A stretch of DNA of 64,000 nucleotides. Source: Edaphochlamys debaryana (taxonomy: Eukaryota; Chlorophyta; Chlorophyceae; Chlamydomonadales). The notes beneath the pieces are model-generated. The model made no database searches and was not told the DNA's origin. It was given only the letters and a program-made list of their open reading frames with translations. The stretch covers positions 372,001-436,000 of the forward strand of contig JAEHOE010000094.1 of NCBI GenBank assembly GCA_016858145.1. Direction: 5' to 3'. Positions 33,626-43,900 of the stretch are shown here, piece after piece. How positions within the stretch are numbered: position 1 is the stretch's first letter; every line of letters starts with the position of its first letter. The position numbers and the translations under genes are program-made.

Positions 33626-34930
33626 TTCCTGAGAATCCTGTCATGTTTGATCAGTACCGCTGGAGCTGCTAGCTAAGGCTGTCTGCTCATTTCGGCCTGC
33701 CGCTGCCGGGCACAGTGTTGCCTTGCTCCGCCTGCCTGCCTCGTGGCGCAGGGCCTTGCCTTGAGGGTGACCAACGAGGCCAGGGGCCGCATTGGAGGCG
33801 CAGCACACGGCAAGGTGGGGCGGGGCAGGTACGGGGTCGTGGGGTGCAGGATGGGCAGGGACGGGTCTACAGTGTGGAGATGTCGTGGACCGCACTTAAT
33901 TAAGCAACACTTAGCGTTCGTGAGGAAAGCAAGTTCCCTGTCTGCCGAAGTTACCCACCGGCTTGAGGATGATTCCCGAGAGCACCAAAGCCACACTTAT
34001 CCTGACGCTCGGGCTCGTAACAAGCGCTTATATGCTAGGCGAGGCGTACAAGGCAGCAGTTGCAGAATTCGCCAAGGTCCTTCGGTCGGGCGTGAAGGAC
34101 GGACTCCAACACAAGCCGGCGCTAGGAGGTGTTTAAGCTGCCATTGCGCTGGGCCGAAGCTGGCCCCGAGCGCAAGGTTTTAGGCCCCACGTAGCATGGT
34201 AAAAGATGCCCGCCATGTCTGGTGCGCGGCCCCAGTGCTGCTCGGCGCTCTCTGCTGGCGAAGCTACGGGCCGGGCCTTCACTTTCACGAATAGCCTTGC
34301 CGCCCTGCAGGGTTTTGCGTTGGCCAAGAAAATGCAACGCCACGACGAGACGGCGCAGGTAGGGGGCATGCACAACGATGCAGGGGGGTGCAGAGGCACG
34401 GGGAACCCTGACATCAGGGGCCCGTGTAGCAAGATCGTGTAGTGTTTTGGTGGGTGAGAGACGGCGCGGGGGCCGTTAGCCCCGACATCATGGTCATCAC
34501 CGGTCTTGGGCTCGGGGCAGGGCCACCCTACCCGGGTCTGGCTGGGTTGCGCGACGGCTAGAGTTGGCAGGATCTGGCAGCATGCACCGGATCGGTTCGT
34601 CTGCACCCGTGTCGGCGTATCAAGGGTGGGAACCTTGCTTTTATGAGGCTATGGGCTTTTGCAGGCTCTGGCGGGGGTAAGAGGTAGCGGGCAGATAGCT
34701 CCGAGTGAGGGTTCCGGGTCGGGGCCCAAGCCGAGATGCAAGTCAGCCCCACGCGGGATGAGGGTTCGGGGGTCGGGGCCTCAGGTGGGATGATGCAAGT
34801 AAGTCAGCCTAAGTCAGCCTAAGCCGGCTGTCGGGGGGTGGGGGTGCGCGGGCGGGGCGGCGGCTTGTAAGGTGGAGATTTCCCTTGGATAACCCGGTCG
34901 ACCCCTTACCTGGAGCCCCGGGGTCTCATG

Positions 34931-35040
34931 GGCTAGCTGCACGTTGCTTTGACTTCACAGCCACGGGGACACACGCAACCAACCCAGAACGCACAGGCGG
35001 CGTTGCGGGAGGGTAGGGTCAAGGCAACGTGCAGCTAGCC
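34931..35040. repeat. Inverted repeat, 23-bp arms, 64-bp loop
   Basis: Left arm GGCTAGCTGCACGTTGCTTT continuing GAC (34931-34953). The right arm at 35018-35040 is its reverse complement with one mismatch. The outer half (GTGCAGCTAGCC) also occurs once near 63927. It may be the ends of a small non-autonomous element or a stem-loop in the 3' flank. Confidence 0.7.
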
Positions 35041-35291
35041 AGGAGGGTTGGTTCCACGGCATGCTCCGGCGTGCTCGGCCCGGGCCCGGGGCCTTGTTGG
35101 CTGGCAGCTCTCGCGGCCAGGCACGTGCGCTGGCCCGCCCCAGGTTAGAGCTTGCCCGCCCACGCGCACATGCATCCCGTCCCCTCAGAACATGACCACC
35201 CCCTAGTACCATCTGACACGTAGGATCAGGCGCCCCATTCCGGCCCGGTAGAGGTTTGTGTCGGGTCGGACCCACCAACTTGCTGTTGTTG

Positions 35292-35296
35292 TTACA
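35292..35296 (-). terminator. Candidate poly(A) signal for RMD5 homologue
   Basis: TTACA on + lies about 735 nt beyond the RMD5 stop codon. Positional support only. Confidence 0.3.
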
Positions 35297-36030
35297 CGCG
35301 CGGAGGACAGGATAGGAGGGCCACACACGTCGTATCCGCCGGACCCCCCGGACCCTGCCAACGGCAGAGGCACAGAGAATGCGAGGTCAGGACACCTAAG
35401 CCCCCGCCCACGCCTGTACAGTTCAGTCCTTGCGAAAGACGAACGTTCTCATCATGCTACCGACGTAGGGCCAGTGCGCGCAAAGACAACGTCCGGATAC
35501 GCCGGCTGCCCCCTTGCGCCGTCCGTCCACCTCGCTCGACACATGAATGCCTCTGCACAGCACAGCACAGCCCCCATGCATGCATGCCGCCCTAGTGCAC
35601 AACCCCGCCCCTTCTGGAGGCGGCTCCGACTTGGGACCTCCTGCTGTAGCCACTGGCGCCCACTACCGGCTGGCCTGCCTCGCTCCTCCACCTGACCCCC
35701 CGCCCCTCATCCATCCCCCGTGCAAGGGTGAAGGCAAGACGACCCCCACGGGGCTCCCTCAAGTGCCAGGCTGCCGCGGGGCGACGCAGGCGGCGCACAG
35801 GCAGTGCCGCCGCCTCCCGCGCCTCAGCCGAGCAAGGGCTCGTACGTAAGGATACGAGGCACGTGTGGGGCACATTCGTAAGCCTCTCTCTCAGCAGTCA
35901 ACGCCAAAAGCGACATCACGCGGTCACCCAGCTCTTGCCGGCCTCCCACTGCCGCTGCCGCCTCAGCAGTCTCCCGCCTCCCACTGCCGCCTCAGCAGTC
36001 TAGGTCACTCATGCGCCCTCCCCTCCCTGA

Positions 36031-39000
36031 TCAGTCGATGCCCGGGAAGATGAGCGGTCGCAGCGCGTCCACGCGGGCCTCCACGGGGCAGTACGGGCAC
36101 TTGAAGGGCCTGCGGTACGGAAGGCGAAGGGCGTACGGCAGGAGGAGATCTGCATCAGCCTGACAAATCCTGCATGCCTGCTCTTCAGCACAGCCCAAGC
36201 GAGCCCCTCTGCCCCGCCCGTCCCCGCCCACCGTGTACATGTCTGGTCCCGTCCCCATCAACACACGTCTGCCCGTGCGGTCAGGCACGCCCTCCCTCGC
36301 CCCTCCCCCCCCCAGACACACACCGCGTGCAAGCTTGCTAACTGGGCACGTCTTCCGTCCCCAATACCGTCTGCCCATCGACGGCGTGTATGCCAAAGGC
36401 GTACCCTCGCCACCGCGTGCGGCTCTTCGCCAGCTTGCTGACCGACTGCGTCCCTACCGCCCGGGTCGGTGCCGGTGCCATCTTCATCCAAGCAAGCCGG
36501 TCCTCTCCTCCCCCCAATGCCCCCCACCCCACACACAAACACCCACCGCGTGCGGCTCTTTGCGAGCTTGTTGACCGACTGCTCGCACAGCACGTGTCCG
36601 CAGGGCAGCAGCATGGGCGGGTTGTCGGGGGCCGACATGTCCCGCGACACGGGGCAGGCGAATATGGATCGGAACACGAACTCGGGCCCCAGCTCGATCT
36701 CCACGGGCAGCTGCTCCACGGCGCGAAGGTCCTGAGGGGGGCGGTGGGGGGGTGGGGTGGGGTGGGGGGGAGGCAGCTTTCAATCAGAGGTTAGCGCAAG
36801 TAGGGTGGTGTTTTGGAGGTTCAAGGTGTGGCCACCCTTGGTGAGCGGAGGTGGGGACGGGGTCCCACGCGTCACGAAACACACACACGGCCTCCCAGCC
36901 CCCTGCTCCCCCCCGCCCCCACCTGCTGGTTCCGCTCCATGACCGCCGCCAGCTTGAGCAGCACCGGGAGCGCCACACTGCCCGCGGCCACCACCGTGGT
37001 CAGGGGGCTCTCGGAGGCCTGGGGAAATGGAGGGGGGTGGGAGGCCGTGTGTGTGTTTCGTGACGCGTGGGGTGGGGGACCCCTGCCAGTGCTGCCTGCA
37101 GCCACCACCGTGGTCAGCGGGCTCTCGGAGGCCTGCACCGGGGGGGAGGGGAGGGGGAATGGAGGGGGGACGACGGTGAGGGAGGAAGGTGGGTTGTCTA
37201 GAAAGGTAGGAAGAAAGACGGGGGCGGGGAAGGGGAAGGGGCGTCAGGGCATAGGAGTACGCCTGAGGCACTCCACACGGCTCGCAAATAGTTTCCGGGC
37301 GCGAGCGTGCCTTCGCTCCTAGCCTTCAGCCATTCACCAGCAGGGCCCACCGTTAGACGGCCTACTCCCAACCCCAAGTCGCTGAACCGGCCTCATCGAC
37401 ACCACCCACGGGTTGAACAGCTCTCGTGTGTCTTCAACGTTGGCCCGACGCACTGACCCCACAGGGCTCCCGCCCGCTTTCTTCCCATGCCTACTATGTC
37501 TACCCCCCGCCAGCCCCCTCCCCTCAGCCCTTCCTCCTCTACCTCCAACTGGCCCATGACGCTGCACGCTGCGCGAGCACATACACACGCCTTGCCTTTC
37601 CTCCCCCCCCAGTCCCCGCCTTCCCCCCCCCCCCCACCTGGCCCATGAGGCTGCACGCCTGCTTGGCAAACTCCCGCACCGCCGCGTCCCAACCCGAGGG
37701 GGACAGAAGGTCGGCGTACAGCTGCTGGGCCCCCGAGGCCCCACCGCCCAGGACCCCGCCGCCGCCTGCACCCCCGGCTGCGGAGGCGGGGCCAACGGCG
37801 GAGGCCGAGGCGGCGGCGGCGCCGGGCGACGACGCGCCGCCGAGCTGCATGGCTGTGGCGGTGCAGCCTCCGCCGGCCGCCGGGTTGGAGCCCGGGAAGC
37901 TGCCGCCGCCGCCGCCGGCGGGCGAGGGCCCGGCTCCGTCGTCCGAGTGGGGGCGGCGGTCGGCGAAGAGGAGGCATCCCATGAGGCGCTGGATCTGGGG
38001 GGGTGGGGGGGTGGGGGGAGGTCTTTGACGAGTTAGAGGTTTGATAGCCCAGGGGGTGGGGGGGTAGATCGGTAGGGAGAGGACAGGAGAGGACAGGAGA
38101 GCGTTTAGAAGTGACACTTTGCTGGATCTGGGGGGGTGGGGGGTTCGTTGGGGTGAGGCAAGGGGATGAACGTCGGGACTTGACATGCTGCCGCAAGCCG
38201 GGGGAGGTGACGAGGATGCACCGATGGCATTAGGCGAGGACCGTTGGGGTGAGGCAAGGGGAGAGGCAGGGAGGAGGCGGGATCGGCGGAGGGCAGGATT
38301 GGCGGAGGGCAGGCTCATTGCCGCGGCTTCTTTCCCCCCGCCCCCAAAAATACCGGTACACCCACGCACCTGCGGCAGGTGCCTGGCGGCGTGGGGTCCG
38401 AAGTGCTTCTTGGCGTAGGCCAGGGCTGCGGTGCGGCCTGGCGGGGGGGACGGGGGTAAGGGGAGGGGGGGATCCCTGCTTGGTGTGCGCCAGGCTGGGG
38501 GGGTGGAGCAGGGCGGTGCAGGCCGGCGCTGCGGTGCGGCCTTGCCGGTTGGAGTTGGTCAGCCACAGCCGGGACAGCACTCCTGCCTCCACTCTTGGTC
38601 GGGAGCCTGACACCACACCCCTGCCCCCACCCCTCCCTTCCCCTTCAGGCACCAACCCCACAGCCCGCACCCTGCCTCTGCAGGCTGCTGCGGGCTCCGC
38701 TCAGCAGCTCGCCCCCCTCGCCCCCTCCCCCGCTTCCGCCCCCCACCCCTCCCCGGCGGCTGGCCCCGCACCCTTGCTCTGCAGCGTGTGTATGAAGTTG
38801 AGGGAGTGCAGGCGGAACTCGAAGGCCGCGGGGCCCCCCTCGGGGCTCAGCTGGGGCCGGTGCGCCACGGCCCACGCCAGGGCCGGCTCCAGGTTATGGG
38901 CGCGGATCTGGGGGGGCGGTGTGTGTGTGTGGGGGGGGGTTGGCGGGGGGGGGGGGGGGGGTTGAGGCTGGGGATGCCTGTTGCTGGGCGGGAGGAGGCC

Positions 39001-40711
39001 GGATCAGGGCCGGGGAGGATAGGAGAGGGGGGGCGTGTACATGGAAGGAGGCTGCGCGCTGTTTAGGGATGGCCGCATCAAGGCATGTACGTCATTACCG
39101 CATGTACGTCATTACCTTGTCACCTTAGGCACTTCCCTCCCCCTCTGACCACATACCCCCCCCCCCCACACACACACACCTGCTCCAGCACCGTGTGCAT
39201 GGCGGCGTACGGCGCCCGCAGCGCCTCCCCGTCCATCAGCCCCGCCTCAGCGGCCAAGGCGTCGCCCAGCTCGAAGCGGCCCTCCCTGGAGGGAAGGGGT
39301 GGGGGGGGATTGAGGGGGGATGAGGGGGGAGGGGGGGGGATGAGGGGGGATGAGGGGGAGGGGGCGGAGGGCGGATGGGGCGTCGCCCAGCTCGAAGCGG
39401 CCCTCCCTGTGGGTCCAGGACAGGGGGCACGCCAGGAGAGGAGGAGGGGGTGGGGACAAGGGGGGTGGAGCGCCTGTGCTCGGCGGCGGGTGCGAGCAGT
39501 GGGGCGCAAGGGGCTGGGGAACCTGCGTGGGAGCAGCCTCACTGCAGCGTCACGCACCCCTAGTCCCCTACACTCTCGGCGCAACAGGCACGCGTCAAGA
39601 GCCATTCTAGGGACGGAGCGCCCGGGGGACGTCAGGATCCCCAGGGGTGGAACGGATTCACGCTGTAGCATACGTCAGCAGTCATGTGGTACGCAACGGC
39701 CCATGACTGCATGCAGACTGCAAGTTCGACCCTGCTTCCTAGGCCCCCCGGCCCCCGCCCCCGCCCCCGCCCCACACACACCTGTAGAAGTGCTCTGCGA
39801 TTACTCGCGCCAGCAGCAGGCCCGGGTCGTCCCCCTCAGCCGCCGCCCCTGCCCCCGCGCCTGCCCCTGCCCCTGACCCCGCCCCTGCCCCGCTGCTGCT
39901 CGCGGCCCCTGCCCCCGCCCCAGCGGCGCCGTTGGACGCAGCGGCCGCACCCGGCCCGCCGGCCGCCCCCGCAGCTGCTGCTGCCCCCGAAGCTGCCGTA
40001 GAGGGCGCCGGGGCCGAGGGGGCGGCGGGGGCCGAGGGGGAGGGCAGGGCGCCGGGGGTGGGGCGGAGGGCGCGGCAGACGTCCGAGTCCAGGTCGGCAG
40101 CCTTTTCGAGGGCCTGGGGTTGTCGGGATTACGGGTCGGATGTGAAGAAGGGTGGACGTTGGAAAGGAGCGAAAGTGAAAGTCAATGGCGTCACGGACTC
40201 ATTGTGCAGAGCGCAGCGCTGTGCACGTTCCGAGTCGTGGGGCGCCACCTGTCGTAGCCTGCCCTCGACCCCCCCCCCCTCCCCGAGGCCCCGACCCCAC
40301 CCCTCTCGTCTTGCAAGCTGGAGCAGTGCCCCGTCGTGACATCCCTCCGCCCCAACCCGACTTCTTTCGTCTCGCCCTTTTGTCCTCAAGGCCCGAGGCA
40401 CCGGAGGCCCGCGAAGCCGCTCGAGTCTCGCATGCCTTCGCGCGCACCTTGCCCAGCTTTGCAATGGACGAGTGGAAGTCTTTCGTGCTGGAGTTCATCT
40501 CCTTGAAGAGGCCGGCATCCTCAATTGACTTCTGCAGCTTTGCCAAAACAGATTCCGGGTCCAGCGCTGAGCCGGCCTCGAGCTCCCGTTGCGCAGCCTC
40601 CACCATGCCTATCATGGAATCTAGAGCAGAGGCACATTTTGTAGCGCAAAGCTTCTGCCGCTTTATGCATTTCGCGTCCTCCTCCACCGCGGCAGCGAAG
40701 TTGGGGTTCAT
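36031..40711 (-). CDS. RMD5: RMD5/RMND5 homologue, RING subunit of the GID/CTLH E3 ubiquitin ligase
   Basis: Catalytic-core RING protein of the GID/CTLH complex. Nine exons join exactly in frame to 540 residues: 40448-40711, 39782-40113, 39180-39285, 38772-38907, 38370-38437, 37638-37994, 36923-37018, 36547-36731 and 36031-36109. Order: N-terminal helical region (MNPNFAAAVEEDAKCIKRQK..), an Ala/Gly-rich linker, LisH-like LLLARVIAEHFYR, CTLH-like GRFELGDALAAEAGL and IRAHNLEPALAWAVAHRPQL, CRA-like LQSKG..TAALAYAKKHFGPHA and ACSLMGQ, then the diagnostic LPVEIELGPEFVFRSIFACP, NPPMLLPCGHVLCEQSVNKL and FKCPYCPVEARVDALRPLIF. The RING is the degenerate RMND5 form (Cys..CGH..CPYCP). Animal and yeast homologues are about 390-420 residues; the extra length is low-complexity linker in exons 2 and 6. 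It diverges from the ClpB-like gene, with 213 bp between starts. Confidence 0.93.
36322..36590 (-). repeat. Copies of the RMD5 exon 8 donor edge in intron 8
   Basis: The true exon-intron edge (CACCGCGTGCGGCTCTTTGC, 36544-36563) is echoed at 36411-36450 (CACCGCGTGCGGCTCTTCGC, continuing CAGCTTGCTGACCGACTG) and more weakly near 36321 (CACCGCGTGCAAGCTTGCTA). Both copies keep coding and donor sequence. Confidence 0.8.
36863..37137. repeat. Perfect inverted repeat flanking RMD5 exon 7, plus a copy of the exon edge
   Basis: CCCACGCGTCACGAAACACA and the following 14 bases (36863-36896) are the exact reverse complement of 37037-37070. The arms sit on either side of exon 7 (36923-37018). The exon's 5' edge, CACCACCGTGGTCAG and GGCTCTCGGAGGCCTG (36988-37021), is duplicated at 37103-37134, outside the right arm. 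Confidence 0.85.
39261..39410 (-). repeat. Copy of the RMD5 exon 3 acceptor edge in intron 2
   Basis: GTCGCCCAGCTCGAAGCGGC then CCTCCCTG at 39261-39288 (exon 3 edge) recurs at 39382-39409, about 120 bp away in the upstream intron. The copy even keeps an AG in acceptor position but has no donor. GGGGGGATGA units lie between the copies. Confidence 0.8.
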
Positions 40712-40924
40712 TCTCTCTGTTACCACTTCGTTTCCATCCCTATGCAGTGTGCGGGTTGACGCATAGCAAGGGCACGCGGGTGGGGGCGGGGGGGTGAGGC
40801 CCCGCCATGTCACTGCCCGCTGCGATCCCGCCTTTGCCCCTGCTCCGTGTGGTCGCCCCCCGCTTCCCCCGCCCACTCAGCAACTCTCCCCTTCCTTCCA
40901 CTGCGCTGCGATGAAGTAAGCACT
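40712..40924. promoter_or_regulatory. Short bidirectional promoter between RMD5 and ClpB-like genes
   Basis: Only 213 bp separate the two opposed start codons, so promoters and both 5' UTRs must be shared or overlap. On the ClpB side, ATGAAGTAA at 40911-40919 is either a two-codon upstream ORF or, read as GTAAGC, a donor in the 5' UTR. No TATA box is evident. Confidence 0.6.
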
Positions 40925-43900
40925 ATGACAAGCACAATGGACCCTATGGACTTCGGCGAGGTCAAGCGACCATCCGATGCCGCAGACACAGCCAAGCTCA
41001 CCTGGGTCGACCTGCTTTACAAGCACGTAGGGCAGCTAGCAGTATGGGGCCTGCTGTTCGTCTCTGTGACGCAGCTGCTGGACTGGTGGACAAAGAAGCA
41101 AGCGGCCAAACGGCAGCAGGCGCTCGCTGCTGCGGCAGCGGCTCCAGCTTCTGCCGCGACATCGTCTGCGGCCGCGGGGAAGGCGCAGCCCGCGGAGCAC
41201 CCCGCGTTCGATGAGGTACGCGAAGCGTCGGGGCTTTGGCGGCCGTGCGCGTCTCTGCGCCTTGCAGAGCACCGTTACCCGCTTGCACGAGTAACTAGGC
41301 ACCTTAGGCCTCGTAAGTCCGCGATCTAGGCCTCGCGCGGCAGGCCTTCTGGTCCGATCACCATGTGCAGCCGATGCCGCTCGGCGTAGTGGCCCGAGCC
41401 TTAACTCGAGCCCTCGGGGCGACGCAGCTGCTTGTTAGCGTGCGAGGGGGTACGTCGGTGACGACTCCCAAGTGCTTCGAGAGCGGAGGGGGGGGGGCTA
41501 GGACGTAGGAGGGGGCGAGGGGCCGGAGGCCCAGCTCCCACCCCACCGAATGCAGCTGACCCTGACTCAGCAGGTACCGCTCTGAACGAGAAGGCCCCGA
41601 AGCCTGCTGGGGGGGGCACCTGAGCGTGGGGCAGCACCGAGGGCGAAGGGCCAAAGGCCCAGACCACACCCCACCGAGTCATCAATGCGACTAACCCTGA
41701 ATCAGCACGTAGCCAGTGCTGCTCAGCTGCTTGTCAACCCCCACCTCCCTCTCTAGCTGGTACTGGTACCTCCGGTTCGGTTGGGCTCCGATGGGGGACC
41801 CGGCACCAGAGTCAACGCCGGTCGGTCCTCCCTACCCTGGCACATTCCCCCAGAGCTCGCACAAGGCGGAGGTGGAGGCGCTGCTGGCGCGGGCCCAGGC
41901 GCAGGCGGCCAAGAGCGGGGAGGGCAAGATGACCCTGGAGCACATGGTGCTGGCGCTGGCGGAGAACCAGAGGTGGGGCCGGGGGCTGGAGGGGGGTGTC
42001 AAAGGCAGCGTGTGTGTTTGTGCGTGCCGGGGTCAGAGGGAAATGACTCTGGAGCACATGGTGCTGGCGCTGGCGGAGAACCAGAGGTGGGTCCGGGGGG
42101 CGGAGGTGGGTGTCAGGCGGCAGTCGTGTGTGTATGTGCGTGTCGGGGTCAGGGGCATGACGCACAGCGCTGGCGGAGAATCAGAGGTGGGGCCCGGGTT
42201 TGAGGTTGGAGAGGCTGGATGGGGGGACGTGTGGCGGGGGCGGGGCTGCAGCGGCGGGTTCTGGTGGGAGAGCACGAGAGGCGGGGTGGGTAGGGGCGGG
42301 ACCGCTGGGCCCAGAGAGCGCGGCCAGGTCATTACGATACGCCCCGTCTCGAGACGTGACGCGACCCGGTGCGTAGTGTTGTGTGCGTAGTCGGGAGTGC
42401 GTAGTCGGGAGTGTTGGCGCTAGAGCGCATTCTGACATGGGGGGACGAAGCGGGTGGGAAGGGAGGTACGTGAACACAGGCGGCCCGAGGTGCCAATGCT
42501 GGGTGGAGGGTGGGGGCGGGGGATGGCGCGGCGCCCCCAGCCCTGGCCCTGGGGCGGCAGCGGTGGTGCGGCAGGGGGGGCTGGGGCGATGGAGGGGAGG
42601 AGCGAGGTCGGTGTGGGGGAGCAGTGATGGGGAAGAGATGAGGGGTCAGTGATGGGGAAGGCGCGCCAGGCCAGGCCCCGCTGGGCCCTGCTGGAGCGGC
42701 AGCGATGGGCCAGTGATGGGGTGGCAAGGCCTCGGGGGCAGCCCAGCAGGGATGAGGGGCAGCAGATCAGGAAGACACAGTTCAGGGCTTGGGCGGTCCA
42801 GAGAAAGCACGATCGCGATGAGGCGCCTTCCTAGCATCCCGCCGGATGAGGGCATGGGCGCGACGGGCGGCCCGGCGCCTGCGCCTGCCGCTTGACGCCC
42901 CATCAGCCGCTGTGAGCCTTACTCCCGGTCACACACAAACCTGACCTCTCGCTCTGGACCTCGGGGCGCATCGGGCTCGCTGTGAGCCCAACTCCCGGTC
43001 GCACCAGCCCCCCTAGCCACTCGCTGGCTGCCGCCACGCCTTTCCTCTCCGGTCTTCAACTCGTCAGAGACCACCCCAACCCGACCCCTCTCCCCTCCCC
43101 CATCCCGGAGGGTGGCATGCGCCAGGCACTGATCCGCCCCACACCCAAACCCGACCCACCGACCCATCCATCTGACCCCATCCGCCCCCCATCCGCCCCC
43201 CCAGGTTCCAGGAGATCCTGTCCTGCGCCGACTCGCTCTCCGAGGACGACCTGCGCAAGGCCGTGCGCAAGTCGCGGCTCATGTACAACCACCCGGAGGG
43301 CAGCCTGGTGCGTTGGCGGTTGGGAGTTGGAGGGGCGGGGTTTGGGCACCGCCCCTGACCGCAAGCCCACTGCCTGCCGGCCCCCCTGCCCCAGCTTCCC
43401 GGATAGCCCGCACCCCCCTGCCCCGCTCAGCAACAGACACCCCTTTCCCGACCCGCCCACCCCCGTCCCTGCACCTCGTCCGTACGCCCCCCACCGCATG
43501 CCCCCTCATCTCTCGTCCCCTTTGTCCCCCACCCCAAACTCCGCCCTCCTCCCTCCCCTGCCAGGAGATCACCGAGGCCCCCCCAACCGCCCTCATGCGC
43601 TACGGCCGCGACCTGACCGCCCTGGCTCGGCAGGGCAAGCTGGACCCCCTCATCGGCCGCACGGACGAGCTGCGCAGGTGGGCGGCGGTTGGGGCAGTTG
43701 GGCGGTTGGCTGTTGGGTGGGCCGCGAGCGATGGTGGGCGTGTGGACGAAGAGGCAGCCCACCCTTGCTGCTGAGACTGGCACTGGTGGCTGGGCCGTAC
43801 CGTACTTGCACACCGGGCCCTTTCCATCCAACCACCCCAAACCACCTTCCAACCACCTCCCAACCACCCGCAACCACCTCCCAACCACCGCCCCAACCAC

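Larger units (their letters stand above)
32944..36030. other. Gene-poor region between convergent MADS and RMD5 genes
   Basis: No coding exon supported over 3 kb. Lower GC than the genes, with 3' UTR of MADS on the left and of RMD5 on the right. It contains short direct repeats (AAGTCAGCCT twice near 34801) and an inverted repeat at 34931-35040. Confidence 0.55.

Noticed and set aside
37091..37137. Copy of RMD5 exon 7 as an alternative exon
   Set aside because: It ends in GCTGCAGGCAGC without a donor and holds only the first 15 or so codons.
42042..42210. Second and third copies of ClpB exon 2 as real additional exons
   Set aside because: They lack acceptors, exon 2 joins exon 3 in correct phase without them, and a repeated [15 protein letters not shown] is not a feature of the family.
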